Shown one piece after another: positions 33,011-44,292 of a stretch of DNA of 64,000 nt (positions within the stretch are counted from its first letter, which is position 1; each line of letters opens with the position of its first letter). Made by a program: the position numbers and the translations under genes. The DNA lies in assembly GCF_040954645.1 (NCBI RefSeq), contig NC_092809.1:133971914-134035913 (forward strand), read 5' to 3'. Source of the DNA: Diabrotica undecimpunctata. Lineage: Eukaryota > Arthropoda > Insecta > Coleoptera > Chrysomelidae. The notes beneath the pieces are model-generated. The model worked only from the letters and a program-made list of their open reading frames with translations, ran no database searches and had not been told where the DNA came from.

Positions 33011-34389
33011 CATCATCATCAATGGCGCTACAACTCTTCGTGAGTCTTTGCCGCGTTTACTATTGCCTTCCATGTTTGTCGGTCCTGTGCCAGTAATTCC
33101 TATTGTCGCACTCCCATTTTCTCTAGATCTTCTTTGACTGCATATTTCCACCTTTTTCTAGGCCGCCCTACAGACCTTCCCTCTGGCCTTTCCCAGAACA
33201 CATTATTTATAAGGCGATTGTCGTTACTGCGTATCACATGCCCTGCCCATCTGAGTCTATTGGCCTTTATATATCTGACTAGATTTTCTTTTCCGAATAG
33301 AGACTTTAGCTCGTTATTGTATCTGCCCCTCCATTCGTTTGTCACGCTGTCTCTGCAAGGGCCATATATCATTCGAAGAATTTTACGTTCCCACACCAGC
33401 AATTTATTTATTTCTCTTTTTGTTAACTTCCATGTTTCACTTCCATACGCAACTGCTGGTCGTATTATGGTCTTATATATCCGGATTTTTGTATCTCGTG
33501 AAAGAAGTTTTGACTTCATTAGATGTTGCATTGCAAAGAAATATCTGTTTCCTGCCATTATTCTCGTTTCAACTTCTCGCTCTAATTTGTTGTCATTTGT
33601 GATTGTTGGTCCTAGATATTTAAATTCTATAACCATTTCGAAGTTGTGATCATTTATAGTAATGTTTTGCCTTATTCGCCGTCGTTCTTGTTTTGAGACC
33701 ACCATGTATTTTGTTTTGTCTTCATTTATTTTTAGACCGATGTTTATTGCAGCTTTCTCAAAGCTCGAGAAAATACCCTTAATTTTTAATGTTGATTGTG
33801 CTACTGCGTCTACGTCATTGGCAAAGGAGAGTATGATTTTTGCTCCTCGAGCAGTTATGTATGATTTGATTTTTGGATATATTTTTCGCATGACATATTC
33901 TAAGGCCAGGTTAAACAACAATGGGGACAACGGATCTCCCTGTCTCAGTCCAGAATTTACGCAGAAAGCATTTGATATTTTTCCCCCTATTCTAACTTGT
34001 GCAAAAGAGTTACTTACACACATTCGTGTTACCGCAGCTAGTTTCTTGGGTACGCCGAGCTCGATCATTGCCTTCCATAATGTTGCACGATTAATTGAAT
34101 CATAAGCCTGTTTAAAGTCTATAAAAATCTGATGCACGTCGTGGTTATATTCAAAATACTTTTCAAGCATTTGTCTTATTGTAAATATTTGATCAATAGT
34201 CGATCTGCCAGGCCTGAAACCACACTGGTAGTCACTAACTATTTCTTCGGCGTATGGTACTAATCTTTTTAATAATATCGAAGCCAATATTTTATATGTA
34301 GTGTTGATTAGTGAGATTCCTCTGTAATTTATGCATGATTCCTTTTTTCCTTTCTTGTGTATTGGTACAATAATACTACCAAATAATCT
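33011..34389 (-). mobile_element. RTE-like family 2, 5'-truncated copy
   Basis: Runs from within the RT (upstream text INYRGISLINTTYKILASIL) to the 3' end GCGCCATTGATGATGATGA. Flanks carry AATTTATT at 33003-33010 and 34390-34397, a plausible 8-bp target duplication. The polymerase frame inside is nearly whole. Confidence 0.75.
33100..34385 (-). pseudogene. RTE-like family 2 reverse transcriptase, C-terminal two thirds
   Basis: Open for at least 395 codons without a stop. RT landmarks are YQCGFRPGRSTIDQIFTI, FIDFKQAYDSINR, GLRQGDPLSPLLFNLALE, then FAND where FADD is expected, then INEDKTKYM, FKYLG, AYGSETW, RKILRMIYGP, RLRWAGHVIR and RSVGRPRKRW. The Asp-to-Asn change hits a metal-binding residue, so this copy should be inactive even though its frame is intact. 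The endonuclease domain is missing through 5' truncation. Confidence 0.8.
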
Positions 34390-34397
34390 AATTTATT

Positions 34398-35020
34398 GTC
34401 TTTATTTATTATCAAAGGTTCTACATTTATAACACTTACAAGTTTATTAAAGTCTTTATTACAATTTTCACTAATTTATTTTTACATTTATATTCGAACT
34501 AAAAACCCGACTTCAAAAACTAGAACTAACTGTAACTTAAATAAAAGGTTCCTCTATATTTATACTAAACAACCGGTATTCTCGAAGCGGCGTTGACCTT
34601 CCAGAACTCGTAGACCAGATCGTCGTGGAGCCAAACAGGTCTTTTAGCGTAGGGACCCGTGGATCTTCTTACTAGAAATTTCTGCCAGCAGGTATATGAT
34701 CTGGAAAATACTTGAATGTGAAAGGATATTTACAGTTTAGATATTATGAGTCATTATTTAACCTAACAATAGTTTATAGTTAATTTTATTTCCTAAAATT
34801 CCCTAATTTTTATCGATTAACAGGTTTCTGGTTTTAGTTTTTCTCCAAAAGGTTGATAGAAGTCATTCTGTTAATCGCGAATGATTAGTGATAAAGTGGC
34901 CATTATGTTTACAGTTTACAGCATTTTCTGGAACCAAGAAATAAACTGGTTGTCTGAATTCAATAAAAATCTGGAATAAACACCAGGGACTCCCTTTAAA
35001 GTAGACGTGCAGGATAGATA
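34398..35020. other. spacer, no recognised gene
   Basis: Nothing supported. Confidence 0.4.
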
Positions 35021-35640
35021 AAATATTTAGGGACCCTTATTGACCAGACATGTAAAAAAAACTGAAGGCAACCTAAGACTGACCAAGAGCAGCAGATGTG
35101 TTGAGGCCATGAACAAAATAACTAAGGCTAAAGATATATCTCGTAATACAAAAATAAGAATATACAAAATTATAATAAGACTCACAATGCTATACGCTGC
35201 CAAGACACGGACAATGAACAAAACCATACAGAATGGATTGGAAGCATGGGAAAAGAAGATACTTTGCAGAATGTTTGGTGGAGAAGTAGCAGAGGGAGAA
35301 TGGAGAAAAGGAACTAATGTAGAAGTGTACTGCATGTAATTGTATGCTAACTATACAATAACAAAAGTAGTAAAAAAATGTAGACTTGAATGGCTCGTAC
35401 ATCTAGAAACAATGCAAGGTAATAGACAAATCAAGAATATTGGTTGGACAGTACCTGAGGACAAAAAAGAGAAGAAGACCAAGAAAGAAATAGAGATATG
35501 TAGTGATGGAAGATGTCAAAGAGATGAGAATTAGATATTAAAAGCTGACAGGTAAGAACAGACAACGCTAGAAACTATCCATCTCTCAATGAGCCTAAAA
35601 GGCCTGTTAACGCTGTAGAAGCATACATACATACATTTCA
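35021..35640 (+). pseudogene. RTE-like family 2, C-terminal fragment
   Basis: Two frames: LGTLIDQTCKKTEGNLRL to EKKILCRMFGGEVAEGEWR (35040-35339), then KKCRLEWLVHLETMQGN and KKTKKEIEICSDGRC (35340-35534). The order matches the end of RTE-type ORFs. The 3' side ends near 35640 in a short CATA repeat (35624-35638). Confidence 0.65.
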
Positions 35641-36399
35641 CTAATACTATTTTAGCGTTGGACATTTTTCTTTTATACTCGTTTATTATTCTTATTAGTA
35701 TTTTTTGTTCAAACCGTCTAAGCATTTCTTGGTCCTTGGTCATTCTGTTTGCGCTTCCCATCTATTTGCTAGTACTGGTTTTATGAGCGACTATTAGATA
35801 TTTATCTTAGATTGTTGGTAGATATTTCTAGGTAACTTCTAAGCTAACACTTATTGAGTGCGGCTGTTATTTTGATTCTTTTTTAACCAAAGATGTGAGT
35901 TTTTGGTCTTTAGTGAACCCAGTTGTTATTTATTCTATAATATTTAATACTGACATCCCGATATTTTATTTAAAACTGTAAAAACTGAGATTTTTTGCGG
36001 TTGCATAGTATTATAATATTTTTAATTATTCAAAAGTTTGCCTAGTATCTTTAGTTATAATCAAGTAAATTTCAATCAACGTGAAACACCTTTTTCTTAT
36101 TTGTTTCTCACCTATTTATTATAAGTAACATTTAACTTGAATATTTATTTATTAAGAAACAAATAAACAGCATAATTAATAACATGGCGTAGAAATTATG
36201 GAATCTGAACAATTTTCTGTGGGATTTCAGCGTGTGGGAAGGCAACTCTATTATATTACGATAACAAGAAGACTATTGGTATTTATTCGTGTTTGTTTTG
36301 ATTGTTGCTGGCAGGTATTTACAATATACTACATGCATTTTTATTACTCGATATCTTGGGTGTATAAAAAATTTATTCAATTTATTTATGACACTAATA
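35641..36399. other. spacer, no recognised gene
   Basis: No coding pattern. Confidence 0.4.
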
Positions 36400-36531
36400 G
36401 TTTATTACATAACGAGAGTTGTAAGAAGCTTATTACATGCGAGTAAAAAAGCTGCGCGCGAGCCGCGTAGCGGCGAGCGCAGTAATTTTACAAGCATGTA
36501 ATAAGCTTACAACTCAAGTTGTGTACTATAC
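36400..36531. repeat. long inverted repeat with GC-rich centre
   Basis: Left arm core GAGTTGTAAGAAGCTTATTA (36416 on) pairs with the right arm (36494-36515) apart from a 3-nt gap, and weaker pairing extends to about 36400 and 36531. The central 50 bp are very GC-rich (GCTGCGCGCGAGCCGCGTAG). It may be a foldback transposon or an end structure of the adjacent Crypton. Confidence 0.7.
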
Positions 36532-36599
36532 TTTTTCTACGATTATTTTCACTTATAAAAATAAAAAGTATAACAAGTAACTTTTATTTATTTAACAAA

Positions 36600-37318
36600 A
36601 TTCGGGAACAATTTAAATTAAACATTTATTTATAATAATTAATTGGAAAATTTTGGCAACTATTTATAACTATACCCTTATCCGAGTTTGGCGGTTGTTC
36701 AATAATATGTGGTGAATGGTGAGATGACGTAAACTGTACGGTGTGTTCTTTTTGAACATTGATATTATTTTCAGTGTATGTAAAGGTCTGTAAATTTCTT
36801 TCAATTGAATTTATAATTCTATTGGCTGTTGACGTCTTATTATTTTTTGACTCATCGACATATGAGCCATATGTAAGCCAAGAGTACGTTTTCAGAAAAT
36901 GAATTTACATTTGTTGTACGCCAATCCATAAATTTTTTTTTTTTTTTTTTATTTAAAGGCAGCCGCATCAACCATTTTGGTTATTAGCGGATGAATTTAA
37001 TACAAACAATAATGATTACAAATAACAAATAAATAACATACTTATATGTGGTTCAATATGTTACAGTCTCTTAAAAATTTCACAATATTTTCACTGGTAC
37101 ACTCACTAAAAATGTCCCTTATAACTGATGGGATTTTATTAGTTAGTCTTTCAGTACTATATTTGGGACACTCCGTTCAATCCATAAATTGCTGATATAA
37201 CTTTTCATATCTTCCTCTAGATTTTTCTGGTATAATAAGTTCTCGGTAGTGTTCGCAGCTAACTGCATAATATTGGGTGGTGTGCTACTAAATTCATCTT
37301 CACTATTCGATGAACTCA
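36600..37318 (-). pseudogene. Crypton-like tyrosine recombinase with the core deleted
   Basis: Starts at ATG 37318 with MSSSNSEDEFSSTPPNIM and MKSYISNLWI, continues past a nested insertion with DWRTTNVNSFSENVLLAY (the N-terminal SAM-like part of Crypton recombinases), then jumps to YVDESKNNKTSTANRI, the segment that follows the catalytic Tyr. The whole region with the catalytic Arg, His and Arg is absent. The C-terminal tail stays almost open. It looks like an internal-deletion derivative. Confidence 0.6.
36935..37177 (-). mobile_element. 243-bp Jockey-type retrocopy nested in the Crypton remnant
   Basis: Flanked by an exact 13-bp duplication CAATCCATAAATT (36922-36934 and 37178-37190). On the minus strand it encodes ECPKYSTERLTNKIPSVIRD and SENIVKFLRDCNILNHI with a stop, the usual end of Jockey/I-type ORF2, then a 3' UTR (GGTTGATGCGGCTGCCTTTA) and a poly(A) tail, seen as the T run from 36935. 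Confidence 0.85.
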
Positions 37319-37319
37319 T

Positions 37320-37683
37320 TTTATTTATCTGTATTTAAATTACCACTATATTTACACTGACAGATTAATAATTTTTAATCTGTCAAAATAACGTCTGTTA
37401 ATTCGTTTCCATGGTAACTCGCCAACTGACTTACAAGGCTTATGTGATATTACACATTTTTATAGAACTGAAGCATAATTTTTTTATTACGTGCTAGTTA
37501 TTACGTGTCAGTATCTGTTTTGATGTATTTACTTAGCATCCAAATAGTAGGTAATATACAATTTACTAGTAAGAGAGTAGAAAAAGACATATTACATTAC
37601 AGAAGGCTCTGTGGCTAATGTTCCAGCTAATGTGCTCTGTAGAGCGCGGTAATATTTGAATGATGAAATTTTAATTTAATTAC
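37320..37683. other. probable LTR and flank
   Basis: The part just left of 37684 should be the 3' LTR of the Gypsy fragment; its left edge is not clear. Confidence 0.35.
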
Positions 37684-38290
37684 ATCCCCCTTCCTAGAGG
37701 AGAAAATATTCATGTTTTCAAAAGTTTAGTAATCGTCTCCATCTTGTTCTCCGTCTTCAGGTGTTGAGATTGGAGTCAGCTTAGATATATGGAATAGATG
37801 GACTCTGATTTTCTTCGGTTCACGTTTATTCTGTAAATTGAATTCGACAATTTTTCTGTAATTTCATGAGGTCAGGTTAATAAGTCAAGTTTTTTTCTGT
37901 TTAATTTTTTTTCCATTTTCCACAAATACCAAATCACCTATGTTGATATCGAAATGTTTACGGTTTTATCCATAAATTTGTTTATTATAATACCCAAACA
38001 GTGTGACTTGTCATCCTTGCTTTTTCATAGATATTTTCTTCAATATCTTGTGGTCAGAAAGAATAGTAAATTTTTTACCTATTAAGTAATGTTGCCAATA
38101 TTTAACACATTCTTTAATTACCAGGCACTTCAGGTATGTAGCATTTTTCCTCTTCTCTACTTCATTTAGTTTCTTTGACCAATAGACCACTGGTTTATCT
38201 TCATTGTTATCCTGTAGTTGTTTTAGCACCGCTGCTATTCCTAGTAAACTAGCATCAGTATATATGTGTATCAGTAGGGTTGGATCGAAG
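37684..38290 (-). mobile_element. Ty3/Gypsy retrotransposon remnant (RNase H, IN tail, polypurine tract, LTR start)
   Basis: RNase H text YTDASLLGIAAVLKQLQ, VVYWSKKLNEVEKRKN and FTILSDHK at 38011-38285, then an integrase C-terminal region (DINIGDLVFVENGKK, RVHLFHISKL). The polypurine tract AGGAAGGGGGA lies at 37695-37685, directly before TGTAATTAAATT, the start of a 3' LTR at 37684. The integrase core is deleted. It is a different lineage from the errantivirus. Confidence 0.7.
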
Positions 38291-38359
38291 ATAGTTAGTT
38301 CTGACTAACAAACAACAACTTAAGCAAATATATTAAGAACAACAAGAACCAAAAAAAAC

Positions 38360-38641
38360 ACTTACACACGGGTGCATACAAACTTACATGTGGCGACTGC
38401 CCAAAAACTTACATGGGTCAGACGGGTAGAACTTTAACAAACGGATAATAGAACACAAAAGGGCTTTCAATAATAGAAAAACAGATTCTTTTAATAACCA
38501 ATTTCAAATTATTTACATTCAAAATAAGGGTCTTAAGCTATCATTAGAATCTATGGAAATTAACAAATTAAATAATACAGATATAATTCGGAATAACCAA
38601 CTCGAGACAAACAGTTCTCCTCTCCTCAACTTATTTAGTTA
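38360..38641 (+). pseudogene. Penelope-like GIY-YIG endonuclease end
   Basis: Reads AYKLTCGDCPKTYMGQTGRT, then after a one-base slip RIIEHKRAFNNRKTDSFNN, then YIQNKGLKLSLESMEINKL and SPLLNLFS with a stop. This is the C-terminal endonuclease domain of Penelope-like retroelements; the second motif reads TYMG (YIG-type) with its conserved Arg in GQTGR. The reverse transcriptase part is absent here. Confidence 0.75.
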
Positions 38642-39237
38642 AAGACTATAAAGTGTTAGACGCATAACAAAAATAGCTCATTTGAGAAAGAAAAATTACT
38701 TTTCGTACACACTATACAAATATAATTAATATATTACTAAATCGTTGAACCTTAACAATATCTTAATATCTTGCGCAAAAACAGACCATTTAAATGGATA
38801 CCTAGTTGGTATGCGCCAAGGTAATGTTCATTTTTGTTCAAGAACGAAAATAACGAGCGGTTTTCTTTTATGATTTTATGAAATGAAGCAGCGCAGGCTA
38901 TAAAATTATTATGTAAGATATAATAGCGAGGAGCATGTCATAATAACCATCTAGCAGTTGACATCAATAACTGAACGTGCTAACTTTTAGTTTCTTCTAA
39001 TTTGTTATGAATAATAAACTGTAATATCAGGTTATGACATACAAAAGATATTTTAATAACTCTTTAGATTACACTAATTGAGAAGAAAGTAACTTATTAG
39101 CAGGTGATTTAAGAAAAGACGGAATTTGTTACAGTTGAGGTATTGTTTGGAAAACTTGACTTATCCATAAACAAAATAAACTAAGCATGAACAAGAATTA
39201 CATACTAGTAATTTTAATTTTAATAAAATATTATAAT
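38642..39237. other. spacer, no recognised gene
   Basis: Could be the Penelope 3' terminal region; no clear signal. Confidence 0.35.
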
Positions 39238-39249
39238 AAATAGTACTTT

Positions 39250-39623
39250 ATTACGAATAGATGCCTTTGAGATGTATATATACAGACGAATGTTGAGGAT
39301 TTCATTGGTACAAAGAGTTACTAATGTTGAGGTACTTCGTCGCATGTGTAAACAAAAAGAATTACTAAGAATAATCAAAGAGAGGAAAATGCAATACTTG
39401 GGTCATGTGTTAAGAGACGAAAGATATGAATTACTTCAAGTTATACTGGAAGGAAAAGTACAGGGCAAAAGATCAGTAGGAAGACGCCAGAACTCGTGGC
39501 TGAAAGACCTGAGGAGATGGTTCGACCGCTCATCCGCAGAGATCTTTCGCGCAGCAGTTTCCAAAACTACAATTGCCATTTGGATCGCCAACCTTCGAAA
39601 GGAGACGGCGCAATGAGAAGAAG
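39250..39623 (+). mobile_element. RTE-like family 1, 5'-truncated copy
   Basis: Nearly identical to the copy at 8827-9263. The frame 39272-39616 is open and encodes the last 114 codons (EMYIYRRMLRISLVQRVTN to ANLRKETAQ). The same 3' end AATGAGAAGAAGAA is used. AAATAGTACTTT at 39238-39249 recurs at 39624-39635, a 12-bp target duplication. Confidence 0.85.
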
Positions 39624-39635
39624 AAATAGTACTTT

Positions 39636-40180
39636 TATTTATTTTATAAGATGTGTCTGAGGTACATTAGAAGTCAGAGTGCAACGTAGTATTGGAATTT
39701 AAGGATCTGGAGATCACTTTTAATTAATTTGTTTGATTGCTTGCGTTCATATAATCGCCTTTAGTGACTGGTTTTATAAAAAAAAAACAAGTATATTCTT
39801 TAAAGGAAAATGTATTTAAAACAACTAAAATGATATCATTTTGACCGAATTCTACACTGACAACAGTAAACCAAAAAAGCTGCAAGAGAAGGTAAAATTG
39901 TGGAAGAGAATCTGAATATCGAAATAAGGAAATAAGGAATAAGGAATTTATATAAATCAGCAGATACCACCTGTTTAATAGTTATAATATGTTGTTTAGC
40001 AGATCTTAGATATGAAGCAATACATGGAGATCTAAACAAATGAAATAAGAGCTAATAATGTAAAATGGTTGAATTTGTGATGTACATCAATTACCTTTCG
40101 TTGTTATGAAAATGAGAGAAACAAAAATTAATTTACAATCTCCCACATAAGATTATTGTTATTACTGGTTGTATATTGCT
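39636..40180. other. spacer, no recognised gene
   Basis: AT-rich; nothing supported. Confidence 0.4.
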
Positions 40181-40185
40181 TAAAA

Positions 40186-41152
40186 ATGAGTTTTAACATT
40201 TATTACTTAAATAGTAAAGTAGAATCGCGGTTAATACCTCAAAAATCGAAAGGCGTTTATAAAAAAGAATGCCACAAGTTCATTAAATGGATGGAAGAGC
40301 AAAGGGTAACAGATACAGATGAACGTGTTGTGCTTGTTTACCTTTAGAAAATGTTGGAATAGACCGAGTTGTCGACTATGTGGGCTATCCATTCGAAATT
40401 GCAAAGTATGTTGGGGATAAACAAAGGGGTCGATTTAAAATCATTTGTGAAAGTGCATGCATTCATGAAAGTAATTAGCAAGAATGACGTTGCCAAAAAG
40501 GCGCATGTATTCAAGGAAGACGATTTGCCGAAGTTTTTCACAGATGCTCTGGATATTACGTACTAATTTTTAAAGGTGGTAGACATTTGCGGTATCTTTA
40601 GCTCTAGCAGAAGATGTGAATTGTACCATTTACGCTTACATGACATCAAGGAAGAAGATTATTGCTTATTAATATCCGACCATCTAAGACTGTGCTGGCT
40701 CGACGTTTTATAGTTGCTGATAGCTATGCAATCAACTATGCGCGTTTGGTGAAGAAGTATTTATTATTGCGCCACAAAAATGTAAGTACAGATCGAGTTT
40801 TCTTACGGAATGATAAAGGGAAGTTCACTAATCAGGTAGTTGGTATTAATACATTTGGATCATGTCCCTTATACATTATATGTTATCTACGACTTGAGGT
40901 TATCTGACGATCCTGAGAATTAAACGGGACATGCGTTTCCACGTATGTCCGCTACAATTACGGTGAACAGTAGCATGACAATAGATCAAATCCAACAACA
41001 AGTAGGATGGAAATCGGCAGCTGTGCGGACTGGTTATATTGAAGAGATTATTACCAATAAGACAAATGTTTTAAAAATTATGGGAAGTGCCATTAATGGA
41101 AGTACAACCCATTGGCTTCTAAGCATGTCGGTAGTATTAATTTGAACAGCAT
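40186..41152 (+). pseudogene. Crypton-like tyrosine recombinase, near full length, decayed
   Basis: Begins MSFNIYYLNSKVESRLIPQK and KWMEEQRVTDTDERVVLVYL, then STMWAIHSKLQSMLGINKGV, KKAHVFKEDDLPKFFTDALD, SSSRRCELYHL (first catalytic Arg), then LARRFIVADSYAINYARLVK, NQVVGINTFGS, GHAFPRMSATITV and WKSAAVRTGYIEEI (nucleophile Tyr). The order is that of Crypton recombinases of insects. Several frameshifts and stops. In the His-x-x-Arg box the Arg position reads Pro. Inactive copy of a recombinase that would insert circular DNA. Confidence 0.8.
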
Positions 41153-43300
41153 TTTCTTTGATTTACCAACTGTAGATACTTTTCACATTCATTTAAAAAA
41201 TTAAGATATTATATTAATTAATAATATTTATTATTATAATAATTAAGATTAATATTTGAATAAAGCTTTTGAAACATTTGTAAGTTATATTTTTTTCATA
41301 TTTTATTTATTAGACCTTACAATGTATGTACTCCTGTCAGGTCAGATCAAAAACTGTTGTTGCCATGGTAGATTTAAAACACGTGCGTTTTTGAAAGTTA
41401 AATTTAAACACGCTGAGGCGTACTTTAAATAAGCAAAATGGGGTACCAATAAAAAAATATATTAAAAGTCCATGCATTAATTGAGGAGAAAAACATAGAA
41501 GAAAAATATTAAGTTTACGAAGAAGTAATTGAAGTGATAGACAGCATCCCAAAGTACAATATGTTTGGAAGCTCCACCAGCTGTGAAGATACCAACCAGA
41601 TGACCATGTAATGATAGAAAGTAGGCGTAAAGGATCTTTAAAGGTTGTCAGAAGCTTCAGGAAACTAGATATAAATTAGGATCATTTAATATTTTAGTAA
41701 TAAAGAAATTAACCCAAAGATTTTCCAGGAATCAGAAAGATAAAAGCAACAATAAAACGAGATATAACGTAAAAAAATTTCCGCATAGAAAAAATTAATT
41801 AAAAAATAAAGGCATAACTGAAATATAAAGACAGAAAAAGTAGATGATCTAGATGAGAGCTGATGCTAGTAAAAACAATAAACAGTGTTAAGAAAAGCTG
41901 AAAGAATTCCAAGAGTGACCTGGCAAAATGGAGCATATGCAAGAAAATATGCCAAATAAACAAGATATGACTTTTTTCAAATAGGACAGTAGAAAATGGA
42001 AACTTCTGCAAGGTGTAACCGTTTCAAAAGTTGATATTTTATAAATCATGCAAAGTTTAATTCTTAATAAATATTTAAATTAATGTTAATCCCGTCACGT
42101 ATCCGTCAAGTACGGAAACATCTAAATTACCTTCTTAAGGATCCAACTGCAGTTAATAGTAATTTCCGATTTTGGCCTCAAAAACTTCGAGCGCTGGTTA
42201 CTTGCCCGCAGTTCACCACTCTTTCTCTTTCTGAACGTTCAACATACATTACAAATTTTTTTCGTGGTCTTTTAACGAGGTAAGCCGAAAAATCTCATTT
42301 TTCTTTTATATTTCAAATAAATATTTATTAAAGACCCTTACCGGGAACACTTATAGCTGCCAGAACTGTGTTTGTTTGCTCGATGTTACCTTAATAGTTA
42401 TGGATTTATGGTATGGTGTGTTTTGAAGCCAGAATGTATAATTGTCCACTATTACATGACACCTTTAACAATTCGCCGGATTACCGTTATTTGCTGTTAT
42501 GGTTTATCATTTTATATGCCTTTTGTGGAATATCCCGTTTGATTAGCCGCCCCATTTTATAGATTTTTATGGTGGATGTATGTTTCTGCTGCCAATAGAT
42601 TCAACGTTCTGAAATCCCAACCTGAGTACCTAGTTGGTAAAAATTATATACTTTCTACAAGCCACACAAGCGTTTGGATAAGTCAGCTTGTGCTAATTTT
42701 ATATTTTTTTTTATTGAAAAATGAAGATTTTTATGAAATAAATAACAGAGATGTGACTTAACTATTAATCTTTTAATTATATAAGTATCAAAATTTTTTT
42801 ATGTAAACGAATTTCGAAATTTGGGATAAAATATGATTTTGTTTGCATATAAGTATTTCTCATTTATAATTTAATACCAGAATGTTTATTTTCTTGCAAT
42901 ATGATGCAATTATAATTTTAGTTTTATATAATCACTTCTCATTTGTAATCTAATATCTCAAGAAAGACTGTTTATTCTTTTGCAATATGATGCAATTTTC
43001 CTAGAATCTTTTAATAACTTTTTGTTCGTTACAAAATATTAATGGTTAGGTTTATTAATACCTTTGCTTTAATGTTTTCATTTTATTTCTTTGTCTGAGC
43101 TCGTTTCCTTTCGAGGGTAAATTATTAAGAATTGCACCTTTAAACTCATTTTATTTTTAAAGATAAAACAAACAGATTGTATATGAATTTTGGAAGAACT
43201 ACACCCAAATCTCTTCCGACACGAGCGAGGAGTCTAGAATAATTACTCTAAATTATTCTAATTAATTACTATAAATACTATATAGGGTGCTCTTAGAAAG
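41153..43300. other. mostly unannotated spacer
   Basis: Contains the candidate exon at 42083-42281. The rest is AT-rich without recognisable proteins. Confidence 0.4.
42083..42281 (+). CDS. unidentified candidate exon
   Basis: An ORF from ATG 42083 reads IRQVRKHLNYLLKDP and FRFWPQKLRALVTCPQFTTL, more protein-like than nearby chance frames. Just before its stop the sequence has ACGAG followed by GTAAGC, a fair splice donor at about 42280. No family recognised. It may be a host exon or part of an unknown transposon gene. Confidence 0.25.
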
Positions 43301-43609
43301 TTGTACCTTTGGAATATTTTTGATAAATCAGCATAATTGCATTTTGGTAAATAGTTTGCCTACAAAGGAAGAGGAGACTTTAGTAAAAAGAACATTTGAG
43401 AGAATAATTAAAGATTTGGAAGATAAATATAAAAATAAAGAAATAAGAAACTGATACCGCAAAAAAAGGAGAAATAAACAAACGCAACTGATTGCCGAAG
43501 TAAATGAGAAAATCGACATATTTTAAAGGTTTATTACAACTTAAAAATAACCAACAAGGAAACACTGAGCAATAAGGTATAAAAAACAAAAACAGCCAAG
43601 GAGAGAGCG

Positions 43610-43925
43610 GTATTTCGCAGAAGTTCTAAAAGAAGAAGGTCCGGCTTTAAGGCTGCCACAAACTTTATACAGAATGTGTAGCGGGAGAAACTAATACCAC
43701 ACATATGGAAAGAAGTTGTTATATGTTCAATATTAAAAAAAGTGATATAATAGTCTGCAATATTGATAAGGGTATCTTACTTTTTGACGCAGCCTACAAA
43801 GTTTTAGTCAAAAATGCGATAGGGGGCAGCTGTAAAGTTATCAGTTAATATTGGATCGAAACAAGGGGATCCTCTTTCAACAACACTAGCTAATATTATA
43901 TTAGAAAATATTTTAAAATAAGTAA
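43610..43925 (+). pseudogene. RTE-like family 2 RT fragment
   Basis: Degraded text GILLFDAAYKVLVKNAI and VNIGSKQGDPLSTTLANI, matching the SLLDTAYKVLA and RQGDPLS blocks. Many stops. Confidence 0.55.
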
Positions 43926-43939
43926 AACTGAACCGCTTC

Positions 43940-44292
43940 CACTTTGACTATACCGAGAACTTTCTCTCTGAAGCCTTCCAGAGGGCTTTCGGTGCCTGTC
44001 TCCTGAACCCCCAGTCTCCTGGGCCCTCAGATAACTTTACTAGTACACTAGTCGGACACTATCCATCGATACCGTCCAAGGTGACGTGGTTCACTGACAT
44101 ACATGGCGTTTGGTTGAGACGTTTGGTTATAATTAAGGTGAGTCTCCATGTTGAAGTTATCTGGGTGCCTTCACCTCTTTTCTTCAGTAAATTAAAGTGC
44201 TTTTCAATCTCAATGGCTTTTCGGGTAATCATTTGACAATAAAAATTGATTAGTGCTTCTTCTTCTTTGTCTTCCTCATACTTTAAAGACAT
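43940..44292 (-). pseudogene. Penelope-like C-terminal fragment
   Basis: Minus-strand frame 44059-44292 contains TRKAIEIEKHFNLLKKRGEG and TSTWRL, like the segment after the GIY-YIG domain in Penelope-like proteins (REAIEIxKH). Adjacent sequence to 43940 is degraded. Confidence 0.45.

Noticed and set aside
33134..34105. Plus-strand frames of 171 and 147 codons
   Set aside because: They are the antisense of the RTE-like reverse transcriptase at 33100-34385.
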